Source: a candidate division BRC1 bacterium HGW-BRC1-1
Lineage (GTDB): Bacteria; Sumerlaeota; Sumerlaeia; Sumerlaeales; Sumerlaeaceae
Direction: 5' to 3'
Assembly (NCBI GenBank): GCA_002842095.1
Contig: PHCB01000006.1
Coordinates: forward strand, 270,044-334,043
DNA length: 64,000 bases
Positions within the stretch are counted from its first letter, which is position 1. Each line of letters begins with the position of its first letter. The position numbers were made by a program, and so were the translations under genes. Of the stretch, positions 17,561 through 25,828 are shown piece after piece. The notes below the pieces were generated by a model that was not told the origin of the DNA, did no database searches, and saw only the letters and a program-made list of their open reading frames with translations.

Positions 17561-17599
17561 GGCTTTCGATACGTTGTATCGGAAGCCCTTTCTTTTTCG
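17561..17599 (+). terminator. Hairpin terminator downstream of tRNA-Leu
   Basis: GGCTTTCGATAC, loop GTT, GTATCGGAAGCC, one mismatch in a 12-bp stem, followed by CTTTCTTTTTC. It reads as an intrinsic terminator on the plus strand about 180 bases beyond the tRNA. It also lies just past the stop codon of the minus-strand gene at 17619. Confidence 0.7.
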
Positions 17600-17618
17600 A
17601 ATTCACGGCGAAGGTTTA

Positions 17619-18566
17619 TCAGGGGACTTTGTGCCGGGAAAATGCAAGTCCATCGATTCTGCAGAATCTCTTAAGTATCAACAGCTTCTCGAGCGTGATG
17701 AATCCAGCCCATTCCTTTTTGGCTCTGCTCCATTCATCAGGATAGGAATCGTCCCAAGACCAAGTAGGAGTCCATGAACCATCCGGATTCTGCGTGGTGA
17801 TCTCATAGTCAAGGTTCATGGCTACGGCCTGCTCAAACCCTTGTATAAATGTAGAGTCGGGAGTATCAGCCACTTGTAGTGGTCTCAGACTGTACCCTTT
17901 CCAATCTTCCGGGTCGCAGGCAACAGTACCTCCGATGAGCTCGCGCAGTCGGCCTTCCACCTGCTGTCGAAAACCAACCGGAAGAGATGCCGTCCGAATC
18001 AGGCGCAAACAACACATCAGTTCGTGCATTTCAATCTTCTCGAGACTCAGGATTTCCGTCAGAACACGATTCGACACGAGGGTTATCATTTTCTCTGGCA
18101 CATGCTGTTGGCTGTCAAACAGGTAGCCAAGAATCTCCGCCGTGGGATTGAGAGAGAACTCCTCAAGGCTCTCCATGCGTTCAGCCTGATACCACCAAGG
18201 TGCGCTGGGGCTCTTCGCAGCTTGTACCGGAATAATCCTCCAGCTTTGATGGACCTCATCAAATGTGTTAAGAAAAAACTCCACTCCGCTGGACACCAAT
18301 GGGTGGTCCGCGGTGACACCGATCTCTCTGAACAAATGAAATGCGATTGTCGTGCATAGCGCAGAACTTTCGGGTGCCCTCAGATCGGGCTCAAGAGCGC
18401 GACCAAAGCCGCCGTCTGCATTCTGATAATTGGCCAGGGCTTCAAGTACCACTTCCGGATCCACACTGCTGAACGCGTAGTCATATCGTGCATTCTCCAG
18501 TGAACGTCCTTGAGAACGCAGGAATCGCACGGAAGCTTCGTAGGCATCTTTGGTAAGCATTTCCAT
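17619..18566 (-). CDS. Squalene-cyclase-like alpha-toroid protein of unknown function
   Basis: A 315-residue, probably cytoplasmic protein with no signal peptide. Two QW-type motifs are visible, NYQNADGGFG near residue 41-50 and TTQNPDGSW near residue 263-271. These are hallmarks of the prenyltransferase/squalene-oxidase repeat (alpha-alpha toroid) superfamily. The catalytic DxDD of squalene-hopene cyclases is not seen, so a cyclase role is unsupported. The ATG at 18566 was chosen because AGGAGAAG precedes it closely; the frame continues upstream without coding character. Its base composition is lower in GC than the flanking genes and it sits beside a tRNA gene, which suggests acquisition by transfer. 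Confidence 0.7.
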   Translation of the reverse strand: MEMLTKDAYEASVRFLRSQGRSLENARYDYAFSSVDPEVVLEALANYQNADGGFGRALEPDLRAPESSALCTTIAFHLFREIGVTADHPLVSSGVEFFLNTFDEVHQSWRIIPVQAAKSPSAPWWYQAERMESLEEFSLNPTAEILGYLFDSQQHVPEKMITLVSNRVLTEILSLEKIEMHELMCCLRLIRTASLPVGFRQQVEGRLRELIGGTVACDPEDWKGYSLRPLQVADTPDSTFIQGFEQAVAMNLDYEITTQNPDGSWTPTWSWDDSYPDEWSRAKKEWAGFITLEKLLILKRFCRIDGLAFSRHKVP

Positions 18567-18835
18567 TGTTTCTTCTCCTGCATTGCGTGCTAGGCAGCGG
18601 CGGCCGCTTGCGCCATTCACTGCATGGGTTGTTTGAGCTGTTCTTGTACCACACGGCTGAGGAACAACATCAGCCTTCATCTGCGCAGTCCTTGGCGTCG
18701 GCAGCAAGGCGGTGCAGGGTCCCAATTATGCTCTCTCACGTCATGACGCACTCCTGAATCACCCGCTTCCAGTCTCTTATTGGATCCAAAAACCCCGCTT
18801 TTGCATCCAGTTAAAGGTCTACTTGCTCCCAATCC

Positions 18836-18885
18836 TCTGCTTTTCTTTGCGCCCTTTGCATCTTTGCGTCAAAGTTTTGCTTTGG
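18836..18885. repeat. CTTTGCG simple-sequence repeat, copy 4
   Basis: CCTCTGCTTTTCTTTGCG..CATCTTTGCGTCAAAG, related to the three other blocks, placed immediately beyond the stop codon of the last gene of the seven-gene operon. Confidence 0.65.
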
Positions 18886-18893
18886 CTTGTCCC

Positions 18894-19742
18894 TTATCCC
18901 TCGTCACCCTCGCCGCCGCCCGGCGTGCCGTCGTTCACTTTGTCGCCTTTGAAATACTTCAGGCGCCAGACTGCCAGCACCGCCACGATCCCGATCATGC
19001 CCACCACGAACGGATATCCGTATTGCGGCTGGTTATAGTCCATAAGGTCATACACCCGCCCGATGAGCAGCGAGATGCGCGCCAGCACGATGCTGCCATA
19101 GGTGGCGCCAAACGTGATCATCACAAACCAGATGCCCACCGTTCCCAGCGCATTCGTCGCCTTGCTGCGCTCGCGTGAAAAGAAGAAGTACGTCAAAACG
19201 CTGATCACACCCACGACCAGAACCAGATGGTTCAACGTAGACGGCTGCGAGGCCTGCTGCCCAAGTGAAGGGAGAAGCGGCAACAGTTCGTAAGGCGCGT
19301 AATTAGAGCGCCCAAACAGCGGTACCATGGTGCCGGCAATCTGGTCGGCCAGGTTCGCCTCGGCGTAGCCCAGCAGGTTCAACCCCGCAAAGGCTCCCAC
19401 CACGAGCGCCATGGGCCAGCGACTGATCCAACTCACCTTGGGAATGAGCCGCGCCAGCACCAGCAAACCCAACACCAGCGCACCCCAACGCCACTGCATT
19501 TGCCAGCCGGCACCATCCCCCGCATTGATTTTATGAACACCGGTGAAGAGGTGCTGCACGAGGTTCGGAAAGATGGTATTGCGGAACGCCAGATAAAAAG
19601 TATAGCCCGCCGCCACACCCACATAAAGATGCTCGGCCGCTTTGTAAAAAGGGTTGTCGCGATACAGAAAACTATAAATGGCGAGCGTGAAAATGACCGT
19701 CAGCCACACTCCGGCCAGATCCACCAACCATGCGGTATCCAC
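18894..19742 (-). CDS. Operon gene 7: multi-pass membrane protein, unknown
   Basis: A 282-residue protein with about seven membrane helices and a Gly/Glu/Asp-rich C-terminal tail, not a family I can name. It starts at GTG (19742); the ribosome binding site AGGAGGT is formed by the last codons (Arg-Arg-stop) of the preceding gene, which is strong evidence that the two are translated together. The N-terminal helix lies at about residues 8-28 and is followed by FYKAAEHLYVGVAAGYTFY. The helix pattern with conserved-looking polar residues in the membrane (EHLYVG, ATYGSIVLAR) suggests a channel or scaffold rather than an enzyme. It is the last gene of the operon that begins at 25631. Confidence 0.8.
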   Translation of the reverse strand: MDTAWLVDLAGVWLTVIFTLAIYSFLYRDNPFYKAAEHLYVGVAAGYTFYLAFRNTIFPNLVQHLFTGVHKINAGDGAGWQMQWRWGALVLGLLVLARLIPKVSWISRWPMALVVGAFAGLNLLGYAEANLADQIAGTMVPLFGRSNYAPYELLPLLPSLGQQASQPSTLNHLVLVVGVISVLTYFFFSRERSKATNALGTVGIWFVMITFGATYGSIVLARISLLIGRVYDLMDYNQPQYGYPFVVGMIGIVAVLAVWRLKYFKGDKVNDGTPGGGEGDEG

Positions 19743-19748
19743 GGTGCG

Positions 19749-20621
19749 CTACCTCCTCGCCATCATGCGCAGCGAAAACTGCGCGAGATTGCCCAGCAGG
19801 ACCAGCAGCACTATGAGCACGTGAATGGCGCTCTGCACATTCATACCCTTGGTGGCACGACCAGGGGTGTTGGCCATTTTTTCATATTCCGCCGCGCCGG
19901 CCAGTCCGCCCAGAAACCCCTGCAGGTTGCCAGACTGATAATACGGATAAAGCTGTGGTGAAATAACCGCCGTAACACCGGCAACCATGGTCACACGGTA
20001 GCGGCTCTGGGCCTGCTGCACATATTCCACAGCCCCGGGATCGCCCACGCCAATGGTTATGAGCAGCTTAACATCATTGTAATTATCCCAACCCTGCATG
20101 ATGGGCAGGCTCGCCGTGGGGCGTCCGCTGTAATCGGTGGGGAAAGTCCGCTTAAAGGAAGCGCCAAGACTGGCAATGGCCACGCGGTCGCCAGCCTTGA
20201 AGCCGAGGTTAACGTAATCCACACCGCGCTCGCGTTTGATGCCTTCCTCAGCCAGTTCAGCAACTACAATGTTAAAACCTTTTTCGATGGTGGGGGGTCC
20301 ATCCGCCCACAAACTGCTGCAAACCACGCGGGCACCGCGCCGCATGAGATCGCGCAAAATACACAAATGCTGCGGCCAAAGTTCCGCCGCCGAGCTGGGG
20401 CCATAATCGATGGAGAAATGCACCACATCACCCGGCTGCACCGAGTTGATGGTTTTATACATCCCCTCCGCCTGGGGTGACGGCTGGATGGGCAGATTGA
20501 AGTCCAGCATCATGAAGATGACCGTCAGAATGGCCACGGCGGAGAAAATCCAACGGCGATCGAGAGCGACAAACATCGTCAGAAATTTTTGCATTCGGGA
20601 TGTGGGTTCTTGATTTATCAT
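19749..20621 (-). CDS. Operon gene 6: two-helix anchored protein with alpha/beta domain, unknown
   Basis: A 290-residue protein anchored by helices at about residues 24-41 and 265-283. The 220 residues between them form an alpha/beta domain with strand-like segments GDVVHFSIDYGP, GARVVCSSLW, VDYVNLGF, DRVAIASLG, VKLLITIGVGDPGAVEYVQQAQSRYRVTMVAGVTAVISPQ. The topology would place this domain outside the cytoplasm if the first helix is an uncleaved signal anchor. I do not recognise the family. The arrangement, a soluble domain between two terminal helices, parallels the DUF6754-like protein two genes earlier. Only one base separates its start from the stop of operon gene 5. Confidence 0.8.
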   Translation of the reverse strand: MINQEPTSRMQKFLTMFVALDRRWIFSAVAILTVIFMMLDFNLPIQPSPQAEGMYKTINSVQPGDVVHFSIDYGPSSAAELWPQHLCILRDLMRRGARVVCSSLWADGPPTIEKGFNIVVAELAEEGIKRERGVDYVNLGFKAGDRVAIASLGASFKRTFPTDYSGRPTASLPIMQGWDNYNDVKLLITIGVGDPGAVEYVQQAQSRYRVTMVAGVTAVISPQLYPYYQSGNLQGFLGGLAGAAEYEKMANTPGRATKGMNVQSAIHVLIVLLVLLGNLAQFSLRMMARR

Positions 20622-20622
20622 G

Positions 20623-21381
20623 TCATCCCTTAAGGTACGGCCTTTCGATGCCGAAGATCACACGCAGGCCCGTCGCGATCATGCCAATAGCCGCGCCCAT
20701 CTGAATGGCACGTTGTCCCGCCGCATTGGGCCAGGTCATCAGCCAGTCCTGGATCCACACCAGTGGCCGCCAGATTGTCCCGTCGCTCAGGTCCACCTGC
20801 AACAACCCGCCCACGGGCACGCGCCCGATCATCACCAGCACCGCGGCCACCAGCAGCAGCGTGGCGTGGAGGTTCTTCGCCCGGAAAGCGCGAAAGGCCG
20901 CCGACGCCACATAGAATGCCAGCAACGAATACATGGTGGCCGACAACGGGGTATAAATACGTGTAAAAGCGAAATTAAAAATATTGGTGGCGGCGCGTGC
21001 TTGAGCCTCGCCACTGGCAGCCACAGCCGCAGCCACCGCCGCCGGAGCCGCACCCGAGGCTTCCAGCGCGGTAAGCGCCGAAAGCGCTTCTTCAGCGCGC
21101 ATGTCCAGGTGCCACTGGAATCCCCCCACCGACATCATGAAGACCATACCAAACAGCAGGATGGCCTTGTACGGCCAGTCAGTTTTTCGTTCCACCACGG
21201 CCTTAAGGTTAATCTTGGCCAGGTTCAGCACGCCGAGGATAATGGCGAATGCGAGCGTGATGACGCCCCACTGGACTAATTCGTCGGCCACGGCGGAAAC
21301 CCATGGTGTAACCACGAAAAATTTAAGGATCATAAAGATGCCGACGAAGGCCGTGATGAAGATAGGGACGCGGGTTTTCAT
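20623..21381 (-). CDS. Operon gene 5: multi-pass membrane protein, unknown
   Basis: A 252-residue membrane protein with helices at about residues 5-27, 36-55, 70-90, 148-172, 177-195 and 222-243. A long Ala-rich hydrophilic segment (about 95-140) lies between the third and fourth helix, probably on one side of the membrane. No known motif. It lies 46 bases after the DUF6754-like gene and one base before operon gene 6, which places it within the operon. Confidence 0.8.
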   Translation of the reverse strand: MKTRVPIFITAFVGIFMILKFFVVTPWVSAVADELVQWGVITLAFAIILGVLNLAKINLKAVVERKTDWPYKAILLFGMVFMMSVGGFQWHLDMRAEEALSALTALEASGAAPAAVAAAVAASGEAQARAATNIFNFAFTRIYTPLSATMYSLLAFYVASAAFRAFRAKNLHATLLLVAAVLVMIGRVPVGGLLQVDLSDGTIWRPLVWIQDWLMTWPNAAGQRAIQMGAAIGMIATGLRVIFGIERPYLKG

Positions 21382-21427
21382 GCCTTACGCCGGGCCTTTT
21401 CACCGCTCAGGGCGAGGGAATGATGCA

Positions 21428-22444
21428 TCACAGTATCTCCTTCAACAGGCGCACAAATTCTTCGAGATGCAGCGACCACTCGCTGCCCGCCGGCAACGAC
21501 GCAGAGATGGTAATCGCCACCACGCCAATCAGCATGACCGGCATGATAACCAGTTTCAGCCAGTCGGCGGCCTTCACGCTGGCCAGCACAGGCGGCTCTT
21601 TGCTCAGGTAGGCGCTGGCGGCGTAGAACTCCTCGCCGATAAGCGTGTAATCGCACGCCGCCACGAAGAAGGGCAACTGGCTCACGTTGGCTGTGCCCGC
21701 CACCTGAATGGCACCGCTCACAAACCCGGTCTCGGCCAGGATGAGCGACTCGCTGTAAAAGCAGCCCTGATAGATGCACGACGCCGGGCGCTCGCGCAGC
21801 ATGATGCCGTTCACCCCCGCCGTGAAAGCGAACTGTTCGTCGCTGAGATAACGCATATTATTCGGGATGTAGTTTTCAGGACGCCCCGCAGCCAGCGAGG
21901 CCGCCTTCACGACTTCCTCGCAGATCGTCAGCACCACCGAACGGCGCGTTGCCACGATGACCGGCGTGTCGTATTCCGCAGCGATATACGCCACATGGGC
22001 AAGGATGTTGATGCCCGCCAGAGTCTGGATGTCATCGATGTCATTAATGCCGGGAATGAACAGAACCGGTCGGCCCATTTCCGTGGCGCGACCAATGGCC
22101 TCTTCGATGGCGTTAATGCCCGGCAGGCGTCGCAGTTCCACCTCGCCGCCCTTGCGGACCCGGCGATTCAGAACGAAAAAGAAGATGACGAAAAAGATGA
22201 GGAGCACGAAAACCGGCAACTTCACGACGTTGAAATCTTCGAGCAACCGGTAGGCGCTGCCAACCGTAGCCGACGTGATCCCGTCACTCAGTTGGAGATC
22301 GGGAAGCACTTCGCCGAGCCTGCTCGCCAGAACCCGCGTGGTTTCATCCGCAGCGAACGCGGGTGTCGCACCCGCAAATATTGCCGCGCCAGCCAGAGCC
22401 AGACGCGCGGCACGCGATTGGAGGAATGTCAGGGCGCGATTCAT
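21428..22444 (-). CDS. Operon gene 4: DUF6754-like membrane protein
   Basis: A 338-residue protein with a cleavable signal peptide (residues 1-31, ending AFA), a membrane helix at about 74-92 and another at about 297-317. Between the helices lies an alpha/beta domain with LPGINAIEEAIGRATEMGRP, FIPGINDIDDIQTLAGI, DTPVIVATRR, AETGFVSGAIQVAGTANVSQ and PFFVAACDYTLIGEEFYAASAYL. I believe this is the DUF6754 family, from memory of its Gly-rich GRP.LF.PG segment, but cannot verify it. Function unknown. Its ATG overlaps the stop of operon gene 3 by four bases (ATGA), a sign of translational coupling. Confidence 0.75.
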   Translation of the reverse strand: MNRALTFLQSRAARLALAGAAIFAGATPAFAADETTRVLASRLGEVLPDLQLSDGITSATVGSAYRLLEDFNVVKLPVFVLLIFFVIFFFVLNRRVRKGGEVELRRLPGINAIEEAIGRATEMGRPVLFIPGINDIDDIQTLAGINILAHVAYIAAEYDTPVIVATRRSVVLTICEEVVKAASLAAGRPENYIPNNMRYLSDEQFAFTAGVNGIMLRERPASCIYQGCFYSESLILAETGFVSGAIQVAGTANVSQLPFFVAACDYTLIGEEFYAASAYLSKEPPVLASVKAADWLKLVIMPVMLIGVVAITISASLPAGSEWSLHLEEFVRLLKEIL

Positions 22445-23559
22445 TCTTCGATCAACTCCACGTTTGCCCGGGGCAGCGTGTGCTGCGTTCCACCGGGAAG
22501 TTCCACTGTCATAACGCGTACCACCGCACCGCTTTCGATGGTCACCGGATCGCTGGGCAAATCCGTGATGCGGGCGATCTGCCCGAAGTGCGGCTGGCGG
22601 ATGATGCGCACCCGCGCGCCGATGGCCGTGGCCGTTCCCTGGACCGGTTGGGCCGACGAAGCCGGCACATCACTGCTCACGATAATCTCGGGACGGATAA
22701 CACCCGCGCGGATTTGCGTCGCGCCGTTGATGCTCGCGGTGCGCCCGTCAAGTTTTCCAAGCAGTTCGAAAGTGCGTGCCGCCATGGTCAGATCGCCGAA
22801 GCCTTCCGTCATGATGAGCGACGTGCCGATGTTCTCGCCGCCCGTGATGGCAATGCCGAGATCGTAACCAAGAATCGCGCCGAGATCGCTATCGTCGAAA
22901 CTGCCCACGACCAGCCCCACCGCGCCCACTTCTTCGCAGCGGCGATAAGCCGCGAGATCCGCGCAGCGGCCACCCACAACCACCATGCCCGCGCACGACT
23001 CGTCAATTTCCTCGGCCCGCAATTTGTGGTCGGGATCGCGCGCAATCACACGAATGATGCCCTGCTTTTCGCCACCCACACCGATGATCCCCTGAATGAA
23101 GGTTCCCACGGTGGAGATGTCGACACCCTCCGCCTCAATGACCTCGGTCACCTCGCCGCTGATATAGGCGAACACTTCCAGCGGCTGCGGCGGTTCGCGG
23201 AGCAACACCTGCCCCGTCACCTTCGAAATCGTTTCAAGCATGCAATCACATGGCGCCGACACATGGCTGCGGAACAGACCAAACAGCCCGACGTTCTCGG
23301 CAATCGTATCACCGCGCGAAACCTTATGCCCGACCTGCACCTTCATGCGATCGGCAACATCGGCGGGCTCGATTCCCAGATGATGCGCGACATTCACAAG
23401 TTGCACGTTACCCGGCAGTTCGGTGCGCGCCACAACCTGCTTCGCGTCCACCTTATCGCCGAGGGCCACCTTCACCTCGCCCCGTATTGGCAGCAGACGC
23501 CGTTTCACCACCAGCGTGCGCTCGGAAACCACCAGACCCGGCGTATAAGCATGCGCCAT
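22441..23559 (-). CDS. Operon gene 3: hybrid-barrel plus KOW-like protein, unknown
   Basis: A 372-residue soluble protein. The first 130 residues contain two turns typical of lipoyl/barrel-sandwich folds, VALGDKVDAKQVVARTELPG and VGHKVSRGDTIAEN, reminiscent of the RnfC N-terminus or RNA polymerase hybrid domains. The middle (about 165-300) is alpha/beta with CAGMVVVGGRCADLAAYRRC, EEVGAVGLVVGSFDDSDL and GYDLGIAITGGENIGTSLI. The C-terminal 60 residues (GARVRIIRQPHFGQIARI, LPRANVELIEE) look like a KOW/SH3-like barrel. No lipoylation lysine or enzyme motif is clear. Its ATG overlaps the stop of the MutL-like gene by one base (TGATG). Confidence 0.75.
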   Translation of the reverse strand: MAHAYTPGLVVSERTLVVKRRLLPIRGEVKVALGDKVDAKQVVARTELPGNVQLVNVAHHLGIEPADVADRMKVQVGHKVSRGDTIAENVGLFGLFRSHVSAPCDCMLETISKVTGQVLLREPPQPLEVFAYISGEVTEVIEAEGVDISTVGTFIQGIIGVGGEKQGIIRVIARDPDHKLRAEEIDESCAGMVVVGGRCADLAAYRRCEEVGAVGLVVGSFDDSDLGAILGYDLGIAITGGENIGTSLIMTEGFGDLTMAARTFELLGKLDGRTASINGATQIRAGVIRPEIIVSSDVPASSAQPVQGTATAIGARVRIIRQPHFGQIARITDLPSDPVTIESGAVVRVMTVELPGGTQHTLPRANVELIEE

Positions 23560-25341
23560 CAGTGGCCCTCCCCGCCCGCGGCAACGCCCGCGTGCGCCGG
23601 ATGCGATGCTTCATAATCGGTGAGCGAACGGGACCAATCAGCCAGACGCATGCGCCGCATATGGGGATCGTCGTCGAATTGCAACGGACGCCCACGGCCA
23701 TCGAAAATGATGCCAACTTTGCCGCCCGTCAGTGTGGCCTCGCGGGGCTTGCCCGGGCCTTCGCCCACATCGAGACCGCGAGCCGGCCGCAGCGTCACTT
23801 GTGCAGTTTCACCCTCGGCCAACGGGAAACATTTTATCTCGCCGCCCATCAACTTCACCTCCAGCGAAGTGCCGTCGGGCTTTTTCAAAACCGCCGTCAA
23901 TAGTTCTGCGCCTCTGCGCGTCTTTCCTGCCGGAGCAATCACTGGACCCAGCGGCACAAGGCAGTCGCGCCAGAACACTTCCATGGCGGCCTCCGGAGCG
24001 CGCTCGCTCAACACACCGAGATGCGGCATCATGAAGATGCTGTCCACGGCAAGCTGCGTGACGCCCGTCGGTTGGAACGCGTCCACCATCATCAGCGCCG
24101 CCTGCTCGCGCCGGGGCGCGTGGCTCAGTACGCCGCCGCTGCCGATGATCAGGTCGAGATCCATCATGTTCACCAGCGTGTCGCCGCTGCCGCTCTGGGC
24201 AAACGCATCGGCCACGGTGCGGCGTCGCTGCACGCCCTTCAGGCTCGTGGCGAATTGCGCATGTTGCTCCAGCGCCAGACGCAACGCCTCGCGGCACAAC
24301 GCCTGCTCGATGATCAAATCTTCCAGCAAATGCGGGATCGTGGTCGGGCGGATGATCTTGTTCTTGATCCGGTTGCGCACATCATCCGCCGACAGCTCCG
24401 TCGTCAGCCAACGCTCCACATTGGGGAACCCGGCACTCGTCAGCACGTTGCCCACGCTGTAGCTCATGCCCAGGTTTGCGCTCACGGTGCGGTTGAACTG
24501 CCCGGCAAACACGCTGAAAACGTCCGTTGTGGACGATTTGCACCAGCTTGCCCACCGCGCCCGGCGTGGGCATGATGGGGATGTGGGTCATCGCCTTCAA
24601 CTTATCGTAGCCCGGCGCCTGCTGCATCACGTGCTCCATGAAAAGGTCGTGAATCGCATCACGGGCGGGGCCGAGATTTTCCGACTCCAGCACCGGCCGC
24701 ACGTTCGCTACTTCGTGAATGCTGACACAATCCTTCAGAATGGCGCGCACTTCATCCGCCGCCGCGTGATTGCCGGCGTACACCAGCGGCAACTTGTAAC
24801 CCACCCCAAGGCGCGCCGTGGGACGCGCCGCGCCCACCAGTTCGGCCATTTTCGCCACATGCGAAATCGTGCCGCCGTCGATGCCGCCCGACAGTAGGAT
24901 CATGTCCGGGCGCAACTGCCGGATACGCTGGATCTGCTGATACGGCAACCGGCGGTCGTTGCTGCAAATCGTGTCCATCACGATGGCGCCGGCCCCCAGC
25001 GCGGCACGCTCGGCGCTCTCCGCCGTCATGCTCTTCACCACGCCCATCACCAGCATCTGCAAGCCGCCGCCCGCGCTGGATGTGCTCACATAAATATCCA
25101 CGCCATCATTGCCCGAGGCCGGATGGATCAAATCGTTCTTTTCATCCAGAAGACGACGCCCCGTGACCTCTTCCAACTCGCGCACAGCATTGCGCACACC
25201 CACGGTCACGTCGTCAAACGGCGCTTCCACGGTGGTCGGTGCTTCGCCACGCGCAACCAAGCGATAGCCGTCGTCGGTGCGGCCTATCAGGATCGCCTTC
25301 GTCGTGGTGCTGCCGCAGTCGGTGGCCAGGATAAAATTCAG
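23559..25341 (-). pseudogene. Operon gene 2: MutL-like ASKHA ATPase, split by frameshift
   Basis: The product belongs to the MutL family (named for a glutamate-mutase chaperone/reactivase) of ASKHA ATPases. The first part (25341 to about 24545) has the phosphate-1 motif DCGSTTTK, ILLSGGIDGGTISH and PIMPTPGAVGKLVQ; the second part (about 24540 to 23559), in another frame, has STTDVFSVFAGQFNRTVSAN, IIGSGGVLSHAP and a long C-terminal domain. The junction is near 24525-24550. Family members usually read DIGGATTDVFSV here, so a piece before TTD seems to be missing as well as the frame lost. The start appears to be CTG at 25341 in a CTGA overlap with the previous stop, since no ATG, GTG or TTG lies in front of the phosphate-1 motif. 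No glutamate mutase genes are nearby. Sequencing error is the main alternative to a real mutation. Confidence 0.75.
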
Positions 25342-25631
25342 CTCGGTGATGGCGCCTCTCCCCCCGCCTCGATCTTGTCGAGCAACACGCCCAGCGTTTC
25401 ACGATGTTCCAACGCCTCGGCGAACATATCCCAACTTTTCGGTTCGATGAAAAGCGACACCATGGGGCCCAAACCATGCATAAGCTGGCTCGCCACAAAG
25501 TTCAACGGTCTCATGCTTTCAAGAAACATGACGGCCGGCGCAGCCAGCTCCCGCTTACATATAGCCGAAGCTATATCGGTAAGCAGCGCATCCTGCTGCG
25601 GCGTGAGATTATGGCTTTGCGCGTTTCCCAT
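25338..25631 (-). CDS. Operon gene 1: small helical protein preceding the MutL-like gene
   Basis: A 97-residue protein, mostly helical by appearance, with no signal peptide or membrane helix (LTPQQDALLTDIASAICKRE, PAVMFLESMRPLNFVASQ, WDMFAEALEHRETLGVLLDK). I do not recognise the family. Its position as the first gene, overlapping the MutL-like gene by four bases, suggests it works with the ATPase, for example as a partner or regulator. The mention of a hydrophobic face (VASQLMHGLGPMVSLFI) hints at membrane or protein contact. It is a hypothetical protein. Confidence 0.75.
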   Translation of the reverse strand: MGNAQSHNLTPQQDALLTDIASAICKRELAAPAVMFLESMRPLNFVASQLMHGLGPMVSLFIEPKSWDMFAEALEHRETLGVLLDKIEAGGEAPSPS

Positions 25632-25744
25632 GAATGACTCAGATCATTGGAAACTTCAACGCCACTATTTCAACCATTTAACGCACTCTTCAGTTCACAC
25701 AGTCCAAACTCGCCCCACAGCGCCCTTCCCCCCCGCTCTCACTG

Positions 25745-25807
25745 GTCCATAGTGTCCATAGTGTCCATAGTGTCCATAGTGTCCATATCGTCCATTTCGT
25801 CCATCAC
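25745..25807. repeat. Tandem 9-bp repeat GTCCATAGT, seven units
   Basis: Four exact GTCCATAGT units followed by GTCCATATC, GTCCATTTC and GTCCATCAC. It lies between the copA stop and the start of the seven-gene operon, i.e. in the operon's upstream region. A five-unit relative is at 31369-31413. Unit number may vary between strains. Confidence 0.85.
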
Positions 25808-25828
25808 ACCACCCATCCCCTCCCGCGC

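Noticed and set aside
17619-18566. Functional squalene-hopene cyclase
   Set aside because: Too short (315 residues against over 600) and no DxDD catalytic motif; only the toroid repeat motifs match.
23559-25341. Glutamate mutase system
   Set aside because: A MutL-like protein is present but no GlmS/GlmE or other B12-dependent mutase subunits are in the window.
25745-25807. CRISPR array
   Set aside because: Seven directly adjacent 9-bp units with no spacers and no cas genes.
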